DNA from: Deltaproteobacteria bacterium
GTDB lineage: Bacteria > Myxococcota_A > Polyangia > JAAYKL01
Direction: 5' to 3'
Assembly (NCBI GenBank): GCA_016935665.1
Contig: JAFGQN010000217.1
Location: 1 to 43,188 of the forward strand
Length of the DNA stretch: 43,188 nucleotides
Shown here one piece after another: positions 17,915 to 27,293 of this stretch; the stretch's first letter is position 1, and every line of letters begins with the position of its first letter. Under the pieces are notes generated by a model, which saw nothing but the letters and a program-made list of their open reading frames with translations, had not been told where the DNA came from and ran no database searches. Made by a program: the position numbers and the translations under genes.

Positions 17915-19258
17915 TCAGTCTGTCGTAATGGTGATGGTTCCTTCGGGCAGCGGAGGCCCGAGGATAGGCATGCCATCGGCGCTCCAGTTCAGTTTTTGAA
18001 CTCTGGCATGTCGGTCATGGTTGGCCAGCGCGTTGCCGTCTCGCTCTTCGATGAAATCGTAGTTTCGCGCATGGTACACGAGCAGGTCAATGGTGCCTTT
18101 GGGCGATGTGCTGAACATGCTGTGCCCGGGACCATAGATGCTGTTTTGAACGCTGGTCTGCATCACCGGTTCAGATGATTTGGTCCATGACCTGGCATCC
18201 AGCAGATTGGCGTCTTCACTGGCAAAGAGCAGTCCCACCGCATATCTTGAGTCCGTGGCGCTGGCCGAATAGCTGATGAAAATTCTGCCATTGCGCTTGA
18301 TAACCGCTGGCCCTTCGTTCACCGCATATCGATTGATTTCCCATTCGTATTCCGGTTTGGTGAGCATGACCGGGTTTCCTTCGATGGTCCAGGGATTCAC
18401 CAGCCGGTCGATGTAAACCTGTGTGTTCTGGTCCAGATTGGGTGATCGATCGGCCCAGAGAAGATAGCGGATGCCATTGTGCTCAAATGTGGTGGCGTCC
18501 AGAGTGAATTTGGTGCCATCGGAAGCCGCCATAGGGGTGACCACTTCGCCCTTCTCTGTCCAACTGCCTTCGATGGGGTTTGAAGAGGTGTTTTCAAGTA
18601 CATACAGACGAATATCCCACTGATTGGCCAAAGACGCCGCAGCGAAATAAATATACCAGGTGCCGTCGATATAATGCAGCTCCGGCGCCCAGATATGCTG
18701 GGACATCCGGTTGCCATGGGCGGTCCAAATGGCGGTTTCTTTGACAGTGGCCAGGCCCTGGACGGAATCCGCACGGCGCAGACCGATAAATTTGTATTCC
18801 GGTTCGGTGGCAATGAAATAGTAGTACCCATCCGTATGGTGATACATCCATGGGTCGGCCCGTTTCAGAATCAGCGGGTTGGTCACTTCAAATGACTCGG
18901 TCAACGGTCCGGTATCCGTTTCTGTGTCGGCGTCCGTATCGGTGTCCGCATCCCCATCGGTGTCTGCATCCCCATCGGTGTCCGCATCTCCGTCGGTGTC
19001 CGAATCCCCGTCGGTGTCCGAATCTGAGTCTGTATCGGAATCGGTGTCTGAATCGGAATCCGCGTCGGTGTCTGTATCAGAATCCGCGTCGGTGTCTGTA
19101 TCGGAATCGGTGTCCGTATCCGAATCCGAGTCGCCATCGCTGTCGCCATGGGAGACCTGCGTATCACAGTCCTCCCCCTGACAGTCACTGGACGATGTGT
19201 CGTTACTGCAGGCGGTCAGCAATGCGACCAGGCAGAAAAACAAAAATGCATATTTCAT
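17915..19258 (-). CDS. GH43 family exo-acting arabinofuranosidase/xylosidase-like lipoprotein
   Basis: The 447-residue protein has a lipobox (LLTAC, Cys17), a linker to about residue 118 and a five-bladed propeller typical of GH43. The expected catalytic residues are present: the base Asp135 in KRADPWMYHH, the pKa-modulating Asp in FTLDATTFEH and the acid Glu in VNEGPAVIKR. HIWAPELHYIDGTWYIYFAA is the standard blade around strand 2. The propeller ends with GPGHSMF and LVYHARNYD, which in this clan line the active site. The preferred sugar is uncertain; arabinose fits the neighbouring endo-arabinanase. It is divergent from that gene across 285 bases and convergent with the GH5 gene. Confidence 0.9.
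   Translation of the reverse strand: MKYAFLFFCLVALLTACSNDTSSSDCQGEDCDTQVSHGDSDGDSDSDTDTDSDTDTDADSDTDTDADSDSDTDSDTDSDSDTDGDSDTDGDADTDGDADTDGDADTDTDADTETDTGPLTESFEVTNPLILKRADPWMYHHTDGYYYFIATEPEYKFIGLRRADSVQGLATVKETAIWTAHGNRMSQHIWAPELHYIDGTWYIYFAAASLANQWDIRLYVLENTSSNPIEGSWTEKGEVVTPMAASDGTKFTLDATTFEHNGIRYLLWADRSPNLDQNTQVYIDRLVNPWTIEGNPVMLTKPEYEWEINRYAVNEGPAVIKRNGRIFISYSASATDSRYAVGLLFASEDANLLDARSWTKSSEPVMQTSVQNSIYGPGHSMFSTSPKGTIDLLVYHARNYDFIEERDGNALANHDRHARVQKLNWSADGMPILGPPLPEGTITITTD
18905..19150 (-). repeat. Hexanucleotide coding repeat of the minus-strand GH43 gene
   Basis: Degenerate GAY-(TCN/ACN/GGN/GCN) units encode the linker after the lipobox. Blocks such as GTGTCCGCATCCCCATCG on the plus strand recur. 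Confidence 0.85.
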
Positions 19259-19543
19259 GGTTCACTTTTCCTCTCCCCATTTGCACACCCCCCAAAATAG
19301 AGCTTTCGGTTGACGCTATCAATAGCTGTTCCGTTTCTTTTTTAAAAGCAAAGGGTCACGATTAACCGCAATTGTGTGTCGGCACGTATTGGAGTGTTGC
19401 AGGCGGGTGAGTTGCCTTCATGTTAAGCGTGTTTAACGATTTGCCCTCCGTGCGCCAGGGTTTCAGACGGTTTTTATGCCCTTTTTCAGTCGGGCATAGA
19501 CACTGTAGTGCAGGAAATGAATGCACTCCTGGAAGGACAAATA
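19259..19543. promoter_or_regulatory. Shared divergent promoter region of the two GH43 genes
   Basis: The 285 bases between the two GH43 starts must contain both promoters. The two halves hold a T-rich tract near 19336-19350 and CCTGGAAGGACAAAT as the ribosome site of the plus-strand gene. I did not find a convincing operator palindrome. The arrangement itself suggests joint control. Confidence 0.45.
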
Positions 19544-20857
19544 ATGCCGTTTGGGAAACTTAGTTTTTTTGGGGTACTGTTTTTGCTGATTTGGAGCTGT
19601 TCGGATGGGGCAACGTCGGGACAGCAGACTGACGCATCGGATAGTGACATTGATGCCGACAGCGACACCGATACGGACACCGACAGTGATACCGACACCG
19701 ACAGTGATGCCGACAATGACACCGATTCGGATACGGACACCGACGCGGATACCGATAGTGACACAGACGCAGACACCGACACGGATACAGACGCCGACAG
19801 CGACACCGATACCGACACGGATACGGATACAGACACGTATGCCGATGCAGATTCAGACAGTGATACGGATACTGACACCGATACCGATTCCGACACGGAT
19901 TCGGACGGGGATTCGGATTATCTGTGTGATGCGGGCGTTTGGGACGGCAGTACCACGCCGCGGGTGATTGGCACCGCCGGTTTCGGTACCCATGATCCCA
20001 CTATTATTAAAGACGGCGATACGTTTTATCAATTGGCAACCGGCCGGTATGTGCCCATTGCCACTTCCGCAAATCTGGTGGACTGGCGAAATAGTGGCAG
20101 CATCTATGGAAACCAGTATCCCAACTGGTTCAATGAATGGATTGCGGGCATTTCCGGCAGCACTTTCGACCAGCCCTGGGCGCCGGATGCCATTTATTTC
20201 AATGGACAGTTTCACGTTTACTCAACCTTCTCGGCCATATTTGGCAAAAACATTTCCTGTATCACCCATTTAACAGCAGATTCCATGACAGGGCCGTGGA
20301 CTGATCACGGTCCGGTCATCTGTACCAATGGCAGCCAGCGATACAACGCCATTGATGCGGATGTGGAACTGGATGCAGAAGGGACGCCGTGGCTGGCGTT
20401 TGGCAGTTTTTGGGATGGCATTTTCGCATTCAAACTGAATGCGGACGGCAGCCGGGCCACGGATGATGACACACTGCATCATCTCGCATGGAACAGTCAA
20501 ATCGAGGCGCCTGTGCTTTTCCGCCGCTGCGGATGGTATTATCTGTTTGTTTCATTCGGCAAATGCTGTGATGGCGCTAACAGCACATATAATGTTCGGG
20601 TAGGCCGTTCGAAAGATATCATGGGGCCGTATGTGGATAAAGACGGCAAGGATATGGTGGACGGCGGCGGCACGCTGTTTGTGGACGGCGGCGGTGCATA
20701 TGCTGCCGCTGGACACAGTGAGGTGTTGGTGGACAGTGACATGATTTACAATGTGTACCATGCCTATCCGACTTCAGGAAGGCCTTACGCCGCCCTGCGC
20801 ATCGCAGAAATGCCCTTTGATTCAAGCGGTTGGCCTGTTCGGGCAGCCGGACCGTAA
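19544..20857 (+). CDS. GH43 family endo-1,5-alpha-L-arabinanase-like lipoprotein
   Basis: The 437-residue protein has a lipobox (LIWSC, about Cys19), a long linker to about residue 125 and a propeller domain. Arabinanase marks are the base Asp in [11 protein letters not shown], the [20 protein letters not shown] blade, the Asp in [11 protein letters not shown], the acid Glu in [11 protein letters not shown] and [20 protein letters not shown]. This last motif and the histidine in [11 protein letters not shown] are typical of endo-arabinanases, where the His helps bind the central metal. It should cut the arabinan backbone, with the divergent GH43 and the GH54 enzyme removing side chains or ends. 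The ATG at 19544 is preferred because of GGAAGGACAAAT before it and the signal peptide right after. Confidence 0.9.
   Translation: MPFGKLSFFGVLFLLIWSCSDGATSGQQTDASDSDIDADSDTDTDTDSDTDTDSDADNDTDSDTDTDADTDSDTDADTDTDTDADSDTDTDTDTDTDTYADADSDSDTDTDTDTDSDTDSDGDSDYLCDAGVWDGSTTPRVIGTAGFGTHDPTIIKDGDTFYQLATGRYVPIATSANLVDWRNSGSIYGNQYPNWFNEWIAGISGSTFDQPWAPDAIYFNGQFHVYSTFSAIFGKNISCITHLTADSMTGPWTDHGPVICTNGSQRYNAIDADVELDAEGTPWLAFGSFWDGIFAFKLNADGSRATDDDTLHHLAWNSQIEAPVLFRRCGWYYLFVSFGKCCDGANSTYNVRVGRSKDIMGPYVDKDGKDMVDGGGTLFVDGGGAYAAAGHSEVLVDSDMIYNVYHAYPTSGRPYAALRIAEMPFDSSGWPVRAAGP
19636..19918 (+). repeat. Hexanucleotide coding repeat of the plus-strand GH43 gene
   Basis: About 94 codons alternating Asp with Ser, Thr or Ala. 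It encodes the linker between lipobox and propeller. Confidence 0.9.
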
Positions 20858-21299
20858 CCCTGGGTGACATTAATGTTCAGTCATTCGTCGACGCATGGTA
20901 TTTTGAAACGGCAACAATTTCGTTCACCACGCTGATCTCATCACAATCCGGGCTTGAAACCCCCAACGGAATTGGTATCAACATTTTTATATTGACGTGT
21001 CCGTGGTTTTGGCGAAGCTGTCCGCCCCCCCCTCTCAGTTCGTTGCAGCAGGCGCCATAACTCTGGTATTGGTGACGCCCGCGCCGGTGTGAGACAACCC
21101 CTCTCCAGTTTGTCTGTAGAGGACGCAACAGGAAATTGGCGGTTTGCCAAACCATTTCCTGTGATGTCGATTTTGTGAATACCTCTATCAACGAAGCCTC
21201 TCATCGCCTAAATAGTATCGAGTCGGGGCAGTGATATTGAAACTTGTCCGCGTTGTTTGGTTGTGTCATAGTCCGGACAAAACTGGAAGATGACGGCAA
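20858..21299. other. Gap of about 440 bases, nothing recognised
   Basis: Frames of 76-104 codons exist on both strands but overlap and resemble nothing known to me. A C-run at 21024-21033 sits in the middle. The last 60 bases may hold the promoter of the sigma factor operon. Confidence 0.45.
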
Positions 21300-22418
21300 T
21301 TGACAAATATTCGAACATTGAAAAACGGATGCTGCATATTGAGTGTATGGGTCATGATGGCGTGCGGGCGGTACGTTTGGGCGAACAGTACTGGCAACGA
21401 TTTATTTCAAATCCTGATATTTACGGATGATATCACCTGCGTGGATGCCGAAACTCTTGAAAACATCCGAGTGGACAACGAGAATTTTCCGGTTGAGTTC
21501 CTTGTGGCGCCACTGGCATCGGATGGAACGAGCGAGATATCGGCAATGACCATTCGCCAAAAGGTTGAGGCGCTGCAGGTGGATGCGGGACTGTGGTTTT
21601 CCTGTGGTAAAGGAATGGTGCATCTGACAGCGCATGTGGGTTCGTTCTGGCTGGACCAGCAACGCGTGCTCCAGATTGACAGCGGTCAATTGAATGCCGA
21701 AGGGATTTGTGCAGTGATACACGGCTGGCTGGATGCATTGATTCAAACGTGGCAAAAGGAAAATGTAACTACAAACCACGCGCCGGGTGTCAATACACCG
21801 TCTTTGCCAACGTCCTCCGACTCTCCGCCGTCTAAAGGAAGCGACACCGAGCGGGCCAGAGATGTTGAAAGACCATCGGCAGCAAAGCGTAAACAGCGCC
21901 AAAGCGTCAGTCTGGAGTTCAGTGTCATGGATGTCATCGTGCGTCCATCCATTAATTCGGTGGGCGGCGTGCTGTTTTTAGGAATACGCCCCAAACGAAG
22001 CCCCTTTGAGTTGTATGCGAAGGTCGGTTTTTTAAGATCGCTCCGCTTTAGGGAAACGCCATTGAGCCTGAAGGTACGGCAGTATCCGCTGGGGCTGGGG
22101 GGGCGCTGGACGACAGGGTTTCACGTGGGATATCTGGAGACGGGGGTGGAACTGGAAGGCACGGCGCTTCCATACATTACACGGGCTGGCTCCGTCATCA
22201 TTCAGGAAGGCTTTTTATTTCAACTGTCCGTTGTACCCATGGTGGGCGTGACCTTTCGAATGGCGAAATGGGGATTTTTTGCCTTCCGGCTTGGCATGCG
22301 GGTTGCGTTGGGCAGGCCGGTGTTTGAGGCGCGAATAGATGGGGGGCTTCACCAAATGCATGTCACACCCGTGCTTCAGCCGCTGGGATATGTGGGACTG
22401 GGATTCGAGTTTTTGTGA
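21300..22418 (+). CDS. Exported protein with a C-terminal beta-barrel-like domain, first gene of the sigma factor operon
   Basis: The 372-residue protein starts at a TTG with GGAAGA about 10 bases upstream. A Sec signal (ends about residue 29, YVWA) precedes a periplasmic part of about 130 residues with two cysteines (DDITCVD and WFSCGKG). A low-complexity Ser/Pro/charged linker (about 160-205) follows. The C-terminal 165 residues show alternating polar/apolar strands and end in GYVGLGFEFL, with a terminal aromatic-X-aromatic pattern typical of outer-membrane barrels. No family was recognised. The next gene begins within 65 bases, so it is likely part of an operon with the ECF sigma factor and its FecR-like partner and may be a sensor or a target of that system. 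Confidence 0.7.
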   Translation: MTNIRTLKNGCCILSVWVMMACGRYVWANSTGNDLFQILIFTDDITCVDAETLENIRVDNENFPVEFLVAPLASDGTSEISAMTIRQKVEALQVDAGLWFSCGKGMVHLTAHVGSFWLDQQRVLQIDSGQLNAEGICAVIHGWLDALIQTWQKENVTTNHAPGVNTPSLPTSSDSPPSKGSDTERARDVERPSAAKRKQRQSVSLEFSVMDVIVRPSINSVGGVLFLGIRPKRSPFELYAKVGFLRSLRFRETPLSLKVRQYPLGLGGRWTTGFHVGYLETGVELEGTALPYITRAGSVIIQEGFLFQLSVVPMVGVTFRMAKWGFFAFRLGMRVALGRPVFEARIDGGLHQMHVTPVLQPLGYVGLGFEFL

Positions 22419-22481
22419 TTTTTTAGATAATATCGGATTTTTTTGTGTCTGGTTTCTATTTCAATATGCACTGCTGAATTA

Positions 22482-23084
22482 ATGATGTCGAGTAGTCCGA
22501 ATATTTCACCGATTGATGTGGAGTGCGAAGTGAAACTTGCTGCCCGGGTTGCAGCGGGTGACGACGCGGCAGCACACCTGTTTTTGCAGCAGGCCCTGCC
22601 CAGGGTGCGTAAAACCGTTATGTTTTTGTGTGCCGACCACATGGAGCAGGAAGATGTGGTTCAAAACACTTTGGTGGAGCTGGTGAAGGCAGCGGGCACA
22701 TTTCGGGGAGAGAGCCGATTTTCATGGTGGGTGGACCGTATTACGGTGCATATGGCTTCGCGTGTCATCAGCAAACATATTCGCAGACGACGAATACGGG
22801 AGCAGACCTGGTTTCCTTCGGCGAGACAGGGAACACTGGAAGATGAGATGGATTATCGGAAGATGCAACGGGCTCTATCCAATGTTTTGGAGAAAATACA
22901 GCTGCGTGACCGGACTCCGCTGGTGTTGCACCACCTGTATGGATATTCGGTGGAAGAAGTGGCGGCCATGCTGGATGTTGGTGTACATACGGTGAGAAGC
23001 AGGCTTAGAACCGGTATGAAAAAAATGAAGCAGCTTGTTTTGCACGATGAAATGTTGTCAGACTGGATGTCGGTGAAAGAATGA
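22482..23084 (+). CDS. ECF-type RNA polymerase sigma factor
   Basis: The protein of about 200 residues has sigma region 2 (EQEDVVQNTLVELVKAAGTF and FSWWVDRIT) and region 4 with a helix-turn-helix (HHLYGYSVEEVAAMLDVGVH, TVRSRLRTGMKKMK). It lacks regions 1.1 and 3, as ECF factors do. The start is uncertain: ATG at 22482 or 22485 fits the domain, while a TTG at 22443 would add 13 residues. Its stop overlaps the start of the FecR-like gene by four bases (ATGA), so the pair is translationally coupled. Its promoter targets cannot be read from this window. Confidence 0.9.
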   Translation: MMSSSPNISPIDVECEVKLAARVAAGDDAAAHLFLQQALPRVRKTVMFLCADHMEQEDVVQNTLVELVKAAGTFRGESRFSWWVDRITVHMASRVISKHIRRRRIREQTWFPSARQGTLEDEMDYRKMQRALSNVLEKIQLRDRTPLVLHHLYGYSVEEVAAMLDVGVHTVRSRLRTGMKKMKQLVLHDEMLSDWMSVKE

Positions 23085-24523
23085 CGACACAAAAAAAAGT
23101 AACCTGTGAAGACGTAATGAGAATGAGCGAGGTCGTGTTTGCCAACTCAACGATATCGCGCGCCGAATCTCCGGATCGCCTGTCATCGCGGCTTGGGGTT
23201 TTGTCGAGTACAGAGTTGGCCATGTATCGGCGCCACATACAGGACTGTGCTGTCTGTCGCGTGAGTGACAGCGTTAAATTTTTGATGCGCAAAGAAGTGC
23301 CTTTCAGGGAAGATGAGTTGCAGAACAGGCGATTGCTGGGAGCGGCGATTGCCAAAGCGAGGGGTTCACAGGCGAACGACGTAAATAGCAGCGGTAGTCC
23401 CGATGGCATCGGTTTGACGGGACGTAAAAACAGGCGCTGGCTGGTGATTGGTACAGCCGCGGCGTTGCTGTTGGCTTTTGTGGCCTTTCTGGCGGGGCGG
23501 GGGCTGAATTCAGGCAGCGTTGAATCAGGTGCGTTGGTGCGCCATGTGGCTCTCAATGACGCGGCGGCCCGTAAAGATAAAGACAGGGCGACAATGCCGG
23601 ACCGTTCTCGTCATTCGCCAGCCATTCAAAGCACAAAAACAGACGCCACTGAAGCAAATCGTGTTGCACTGGCATCTGGCGTGGATGCGCTTCTTGATGC
23701 GGGCAGCCAATTAAAAATAGTGCAAAACGACGATATGCTGTTGCGGGTGCGGTTGATTTCCGGACGAATGCTGGCATCCGTAAATCCCGAGGTGCCGCAT
23801 CCGTTGGTGGAGGTCGAAACCTTTAAGGGAACAGTGACGGTAAAAGGAACCATCTTTTCGGTTGCGGTGTCGTCCGAGGTGAATGTCACCGTTCTGCGGG
23901 GAGTGGTTAAAGTCGCGGGTGCACAAAAGTCGATTATGGTTCCCGCAGGCAATGGTCTGAAGATAGGGAACGCGACCGCGCATCAATTGTCTGAAGTGGA
24001 GCAAAATACCCTGGCGCATACCCTGGCGCAACTTGAAGAGAAATGCCATGAAGAAGGCAAAACACGGGAGACAGCGGTGCAACGGACGGCTCCATTTCCC
24101 CGTGATGGAAAACGTGATTTGCTGTTGGCTCAATCCGCGGAGATTGAAAAAAGGCGAGTGAGTCGATTGATGGCGGAGGCGCGCAATTACAAAAATCAGC
24201 GAAACTGGGTCGGCGCCCTCGATACTTATGAGGCGGTCATTGCATTGTCGCCAAGGTCGTCCTTTGCCGCATCGGCCAGAATTGCCGCCGGGAATATTCG
24301 ATTGCGTTTTGGCGATGCCAGTGGTGCACTTAAACACTACAATGAGTACCTGGCAGGTTCCAATTTGGTCCTTCGACAGGAAGCGTTGCTTGGCAAAATC
24401 CAATCGCTTGGAAAACTTAAAAATACTCAGGGAGAACTGGCGGCAGTAAATGAGTTTATAGCGGCGTATCCGGAATCTATTCATGTAAATCAATTGATGC
24501 AGCGCAAACAGGAACTGCAATGA
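23081..24523 (+). CDS. Anti-sigma-like membrane protein with zinc-finger motif, FecR domain and TPR tail
   Basis: The 480-residue protein has, in order, an N-terminal cytoplasmic part with HIQDCAVC (His-x3-Cys-x2-Cys, as in zinc-binding anti-sigma factors, about residues 52-59), one membrane helix at about 119-143 (WLVIGTAAALLLAFVAFLAG), a FecR domain at about 205-310 (VEVETFKGTVTVKGTIFSV, VTVLRGVVKVAG), and a C-terminal part with TPR-like helices from about 360 (RLMAEARNYKNQRNWVGALDTY). The N-terminus would hold the sigma factor and the rest lie in the periplasm. It is coupled to the sigma gene by an ATGA overlap. A terminator follows, closing the operon. FecR plus TPR in one anti-sigma chain is found in myxobacteria-type genomes. 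Confidence 0.88.
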   Translation: MTTQKKVTCEDVMRMSEVVFANSTISRAESPDRLSSRLGVLSSTELAMYRRHIQDCAVCRVSDSVKFLMRKEVPFREDELQNRRLLGAAIAKARGSQANDVNSSGSPDGIGLTGRKNRRWLVIGTAAALLLAFVAFLAGRGLNSGSVESGALVRHVALNDAAARKDKDRATMPDRSRHSPAIQSTKTDATEANRVALASGVDALLDAGSQLKIVQNDDMLLRVRLISGRMLASVNPEVPHPLVEVETFKGTVTVKGTIFSVAVSSEVNVTVLRGVVKVAGAQKSIMVPAGNGLKIGNATAHQLSEVEQNTLAHTLAQLEEKCHEEGKTRETAVQRTAPFPRDGKRDLLLAQSAEIEKRRVSRLMAEARNYKNQRNWVGALDTYEAVIALSPRSSFAASARIAAGNIRLRFGDASGALKHYNEYLAGSNLVLRQEALLGKIQSLGKLKNTQGELAAVNEFIAAYPESIHVNQLMQRKQELQ

Positions 24524-24570
24524 TGCGCAGATAAACAGGCAAAAAAGAATACTCTCGTTTTTGCGGGCAC

Positions 24571-24599
24571 GAGGCGGATAAGGCTTCGCGCCTCTTTTT
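24571..24599 (+). terminator. Rho-independent terminator after the sigma/FecR operon
   Basis: GAGGCG at 24571-24576 pairs with CGCCTC at 24589-24594, followed by five T. The hairpin starts 48 bases after the stop codon of the FecR-like gene. Confidence 0.65.
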
Positions 24600-24707
24600 G
24601 TATGGGAATGATGCGCGATTGAAAATATGAAACTTTTTTCTGTCTGCAATAATTTTTGAAATGCACTTGGGAAACAGATAACAAAAAAAATGGAAAGGGA
24701 GTGTCCT

Positions 24708-26351
24708 ATGATTAAGACAGGTATGATTTTTGTGTTCTGTTTTGGGTTGGCGACAGGTGGGTGTGAGCTACGGGAACTGGTGGGCGATTTCGAAAACACA
24801 GATGCGAACGATTCGGGCCACTCGTCGACCGAGGCGGTGGTGACCGATGACACTGAGAATGGCAGTGAATCGGTCACCCAATCGGATACGGTTGTCGGTT
24901 CTGATGAAACGACAACCGAGACGGACAACAACGTGCAGTATCTGGATATTGAAACGCTGCCTGTCGAGATGGATATTTGCAATGCGCGGGTCTTTAGTGG
25001 GGTCACCCTTAATCCGCGACCTGGGGAACAGTACAATCCGCTTTTGTCGAATCAGGATATGGCAGGGTACACGTTTGTTGGGAGTTTGGGGTTTGGAATT
25101 TCGCCATATGGCATAGATGACCCCGAAACCTATGTGGACGCAGACATCATCGCTTTGAAACCGCTTGTGGCAAACGCAACGGATGAATTGGTATACGGCG
25201 TGAGTGGAATCGAGCAGGACGGTGAACACACAGAGTACGTCCATGCCATATCAATGGAGGATGGAAGTGTGCGCTGGAGCATGCCGTTTCCGAAACGAAT
25301 TCACCATGATTCCGGTGAGTTTGAGCAGGAGGCGAGGGTTGCGTCGCATCCGGATGGTGGTGTCATTCTTATCAGCGCATTCATTGGCGAGTTGATTCTG
25401 GACGAAGGCAAACCCTCCGAGACCCTTCTTGAGACCAGCGAGTTGTCCCCGGGTACTTACATGGCTCACTATGCATTGGATGGCGCATTGATTTCTGCCC
25501 GGGCGCTGGAGATGAACATCCAGCCCTATGACATGCAAGTCATCCAAAAGGACGGTGAAAACGTGATGCTCGTTGCCGGCAATGACTGGTCAAAAATGGG
25601 GCAGCCTTCGGGGGTGGCAATGTTGAGTATGAATGGTGACCTGATATGGGAAACCAGCAATGTTTTTGAATTTGACGAAAATATGCCATGGGGGATGAAC
25701 TCGAGAATGGAACCGAAGCGGATTGTTTCAGGGCTGGCGGGGACCTTTTATATGGCGTTGAGTGTATGGAATAGTGAAGTGTTCCAGGGGACCGACGGAG
25801 TTGTGATCAGAACAGCACAACCGGGTTATTTTAAAGAAACCACGGACGGTGCAATTGGCGATACCCACGGCATCGCGATAGCGCAGTACGATATGGATGG
25901 GCATCTGTTGATGGCGGCGCTGCCAAAGGTGGGGCCGTATGATATGGACGCCTATCCACCAGCGGTCATCTATCAAAACGACCTTTTGCTGATTATGGGC
26001 AAACAGCAAACGGACAATCTAAACCTCACTGGCACCTACACAGATCCGGAGGAAATCACCGGTATCGCGGATATGCGTGCAGTGATTGCCGCGTATGATC
26101 CGGAGAATATGGAGCTGGTGGGCGTCACGGTATTGCCGGAATCAATGCATCCGGGCACATTGCAGCGGCGGGATGATGTATCCGATTCCGTCATGGCATA
26201 TGCGCGCTTTAGTGACTCGCTGTTTTTTGACGAATCTGTGGCACAGTATCCCGACCAGCTGGTGAATCAGATACACTACGATGCTGACGAGGAGGGGGAG
26301 GGTAACTATATGGGGATGGTTATGGAAATATGCAATATCACCCTCAAATAA
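24708..26351 (+). CDS. Lipoprotein of unknown function with propeller-like repeats
   Basis: The 547-residue protein has a lipobox (ATGGC, Cys19) and a Thr/Ser/Asp/Glu-rich linker to about residue 78, less regular than the Asp-Ser linkers of the glycosidases. A large domain of about 460 residues follows. Phrases such as YVHAISMEDGSVRWSMPFP, AHYALDGALISARAL and GVAMLSMNGDLIWETS recur with spacing of 40-60 residues. They look like blades of a PQQ-type or Kelch-type beta-propeller, but I could not assign a family. The ATG at 24708 is chosen because AAAGGGAG lies before it and the signal peptide begins there. It stands alone between a terminator and a gap. Confidence 0.75.
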   Translation: MIKTGMIFVFCFGLATGGCELRELVGDFENTDANDSGHSSTEAVVTDDTENGSESVTQSDTVVGSDETTTETDNNVQYLDIETLPVEMDICNARVFSGVTLNPRPGEQYNPLLSNQDMAGYTFVGSLGFGISPYGIDDPETYVDADIIALKPLVANATDELVYGVSGIEQDGEHTEYVHAISMEDGSVRWSMPFPKRIHHDSGEFEQEARVASHPDGGVILISAFIGELILDEGKPSETLLETSELSPGTYMAHYALDGALISARALEMNIQPYDMQVIQKDGENVMLVAGNDWSKMGQPSGVAMLSMNGDLIWETSNVFEFDENMPWGMNSRMEPKRIVSGLAGTFYMALSVWNSEVFQGTDGVVIRTAQPGYFKETTDGAIGDTHGIAIAQYDMDGHLLMAALPKVGPYDMDAYPPAVIYQNDLLLIMGKQQTDNLNLTGTYTDPEEITGIADMRAVIAAYDPENMELVGVTVLPESMHPGTLQRRDDVSDSVMAYARFSDSLFFDESVAQYPDQLVNQIHYDADEEGEGNYMGMVMEICNITLK

Positions 26352-26706
26352 AAATGAGTTTTTAAGTGTCATGTCTCCAAAAATGTCCAGCGTCCTGAAG
26401 ATACCTCATTACAGCCAGAGGTGGTTTTGTAACCTGGCTACTTGAATTGGGTTGGGACTTAAATGAATTTTGTCCTGCTGAATCTGGCCGCGTTGTTCTC
26501 GGATACGATTCCCCCACTTTTTTTGGAGGAGGGAGGGTTTTCGCCTGATAGAAAAGTATCAGGTCGTTCGCCTCCTGTGTCGGAAAAATCATATTTGAAT
26601 TTTATCGAGGCAGGAAAATATTGACACCTGGTTTTTTTTCCCGTATGACCGAATTATCAAAACAGCGGATGTTAATATTTCACTCGGAATGTAAGGAGAG
26701 TACTAA
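26352..26706. other. Gap of 355 bases with a promoter near its end
   Basis: No gene was recognised. The last 90 bases hold a promoter candidate (26621-26649) and the ribosome site AAGGAGAG for the next gene. Confidence 0.5.
26621..26649 (+). promoter_or_regulatory. Sigma-70-type promoter
   Basis: TTGACA at 26621-26626 is followed after 17 bases by TATGAC at 26644-26649. The start codon of the next gene is about 58 bases further on, behind AAGGAGAG. Confidence 0.6.
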
Positions 26707-27216
26707 ATGAAACTCAACAAAATTATTGCGGTTGCATCAGGATTGCTAATTATTGCTACATCTGTAGGAATGTCAGGTACAGCGGAAGCTAAGTGGCGGA
26801 GAATGACTGCCGATGCTGTATGCCATGGAAACCCTGGTGCAGGTTATGACATTGGGTCTGGCAGCAATTCCATCGGAATTGAAGCTCTGGGAAGCTCTGC
26901 ATTTGCTACGTGCTGGTTACCCTCGGACAGTTATTTTAATCATATTGATATTAACAAAGTTAATGTTCACATGGACCGGAATACTGCTGACTATGCCTAT
27001 TGGCATACCGGTGCTCGAGTATGCGTAAAAGACTACAGTTCTGATAGTTATTCCTGTGGACAGAGGATTTCCCCACCTAATACTCTGGGCGAGCATACCC
27101 TGACGTTTACTGGCGTTTATCTGAACAGTCTTACGGCGTACAGTGCCTGGGGGCCATATGTTGGTGTCACGCTATACGGTGCTGACAAAGTTCGCTTTCT
27201 ATATGTAACAGAGTAA
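26707..27216 (+). CDS. Small secreted protein of unknown function
   Basis: The 169-residue protein has a clear Sec signal (MKLNKIIAVASGLLIIATSV to about residue 28, ending AEA) and no lipobox. The mature part has four cysteines and regular aromatic residues (SYFNHIDINKVNVHMDRN, GPYVGVTLYGADKVRFLYV), suggesting a small beta-rich domain. I do not recognise the family. It has a strong promoter and a perfect ribosome site, so it may be highly expressed. It carries no Asp linker, unlike most exported proteins here. Confidence 0.75.
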   Translation: MKLNKIIAVASGLLIIATSVGMSGTAEAKWRRMTADAVCHGNPGAGYDIGSGSNSIGIEALGSSAFATCWLPSDSYFNHIDINKVNVHMDRNTADYAYWHTGARVCVKDYSSDSYSCGQRISPPNTLGEHTLTFTGVYLNSLTAYSAWGPYVGVTLYGADKVRFLYVTE

Positions 27217-27293
27217 TAGAATCGAAATATAAATTTCTCTCGATGATGTTCAGAAGTACTTAAAGGAAATTTTTTATTTTTAATGGAGAAGTG

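Noticed and set aside
26362-26592. Minus-strand 76-codon frame in the gap before the small secreted protein
   Set aside because: No ribosome site, no conserved motif and low plausibility as a recombinase start.
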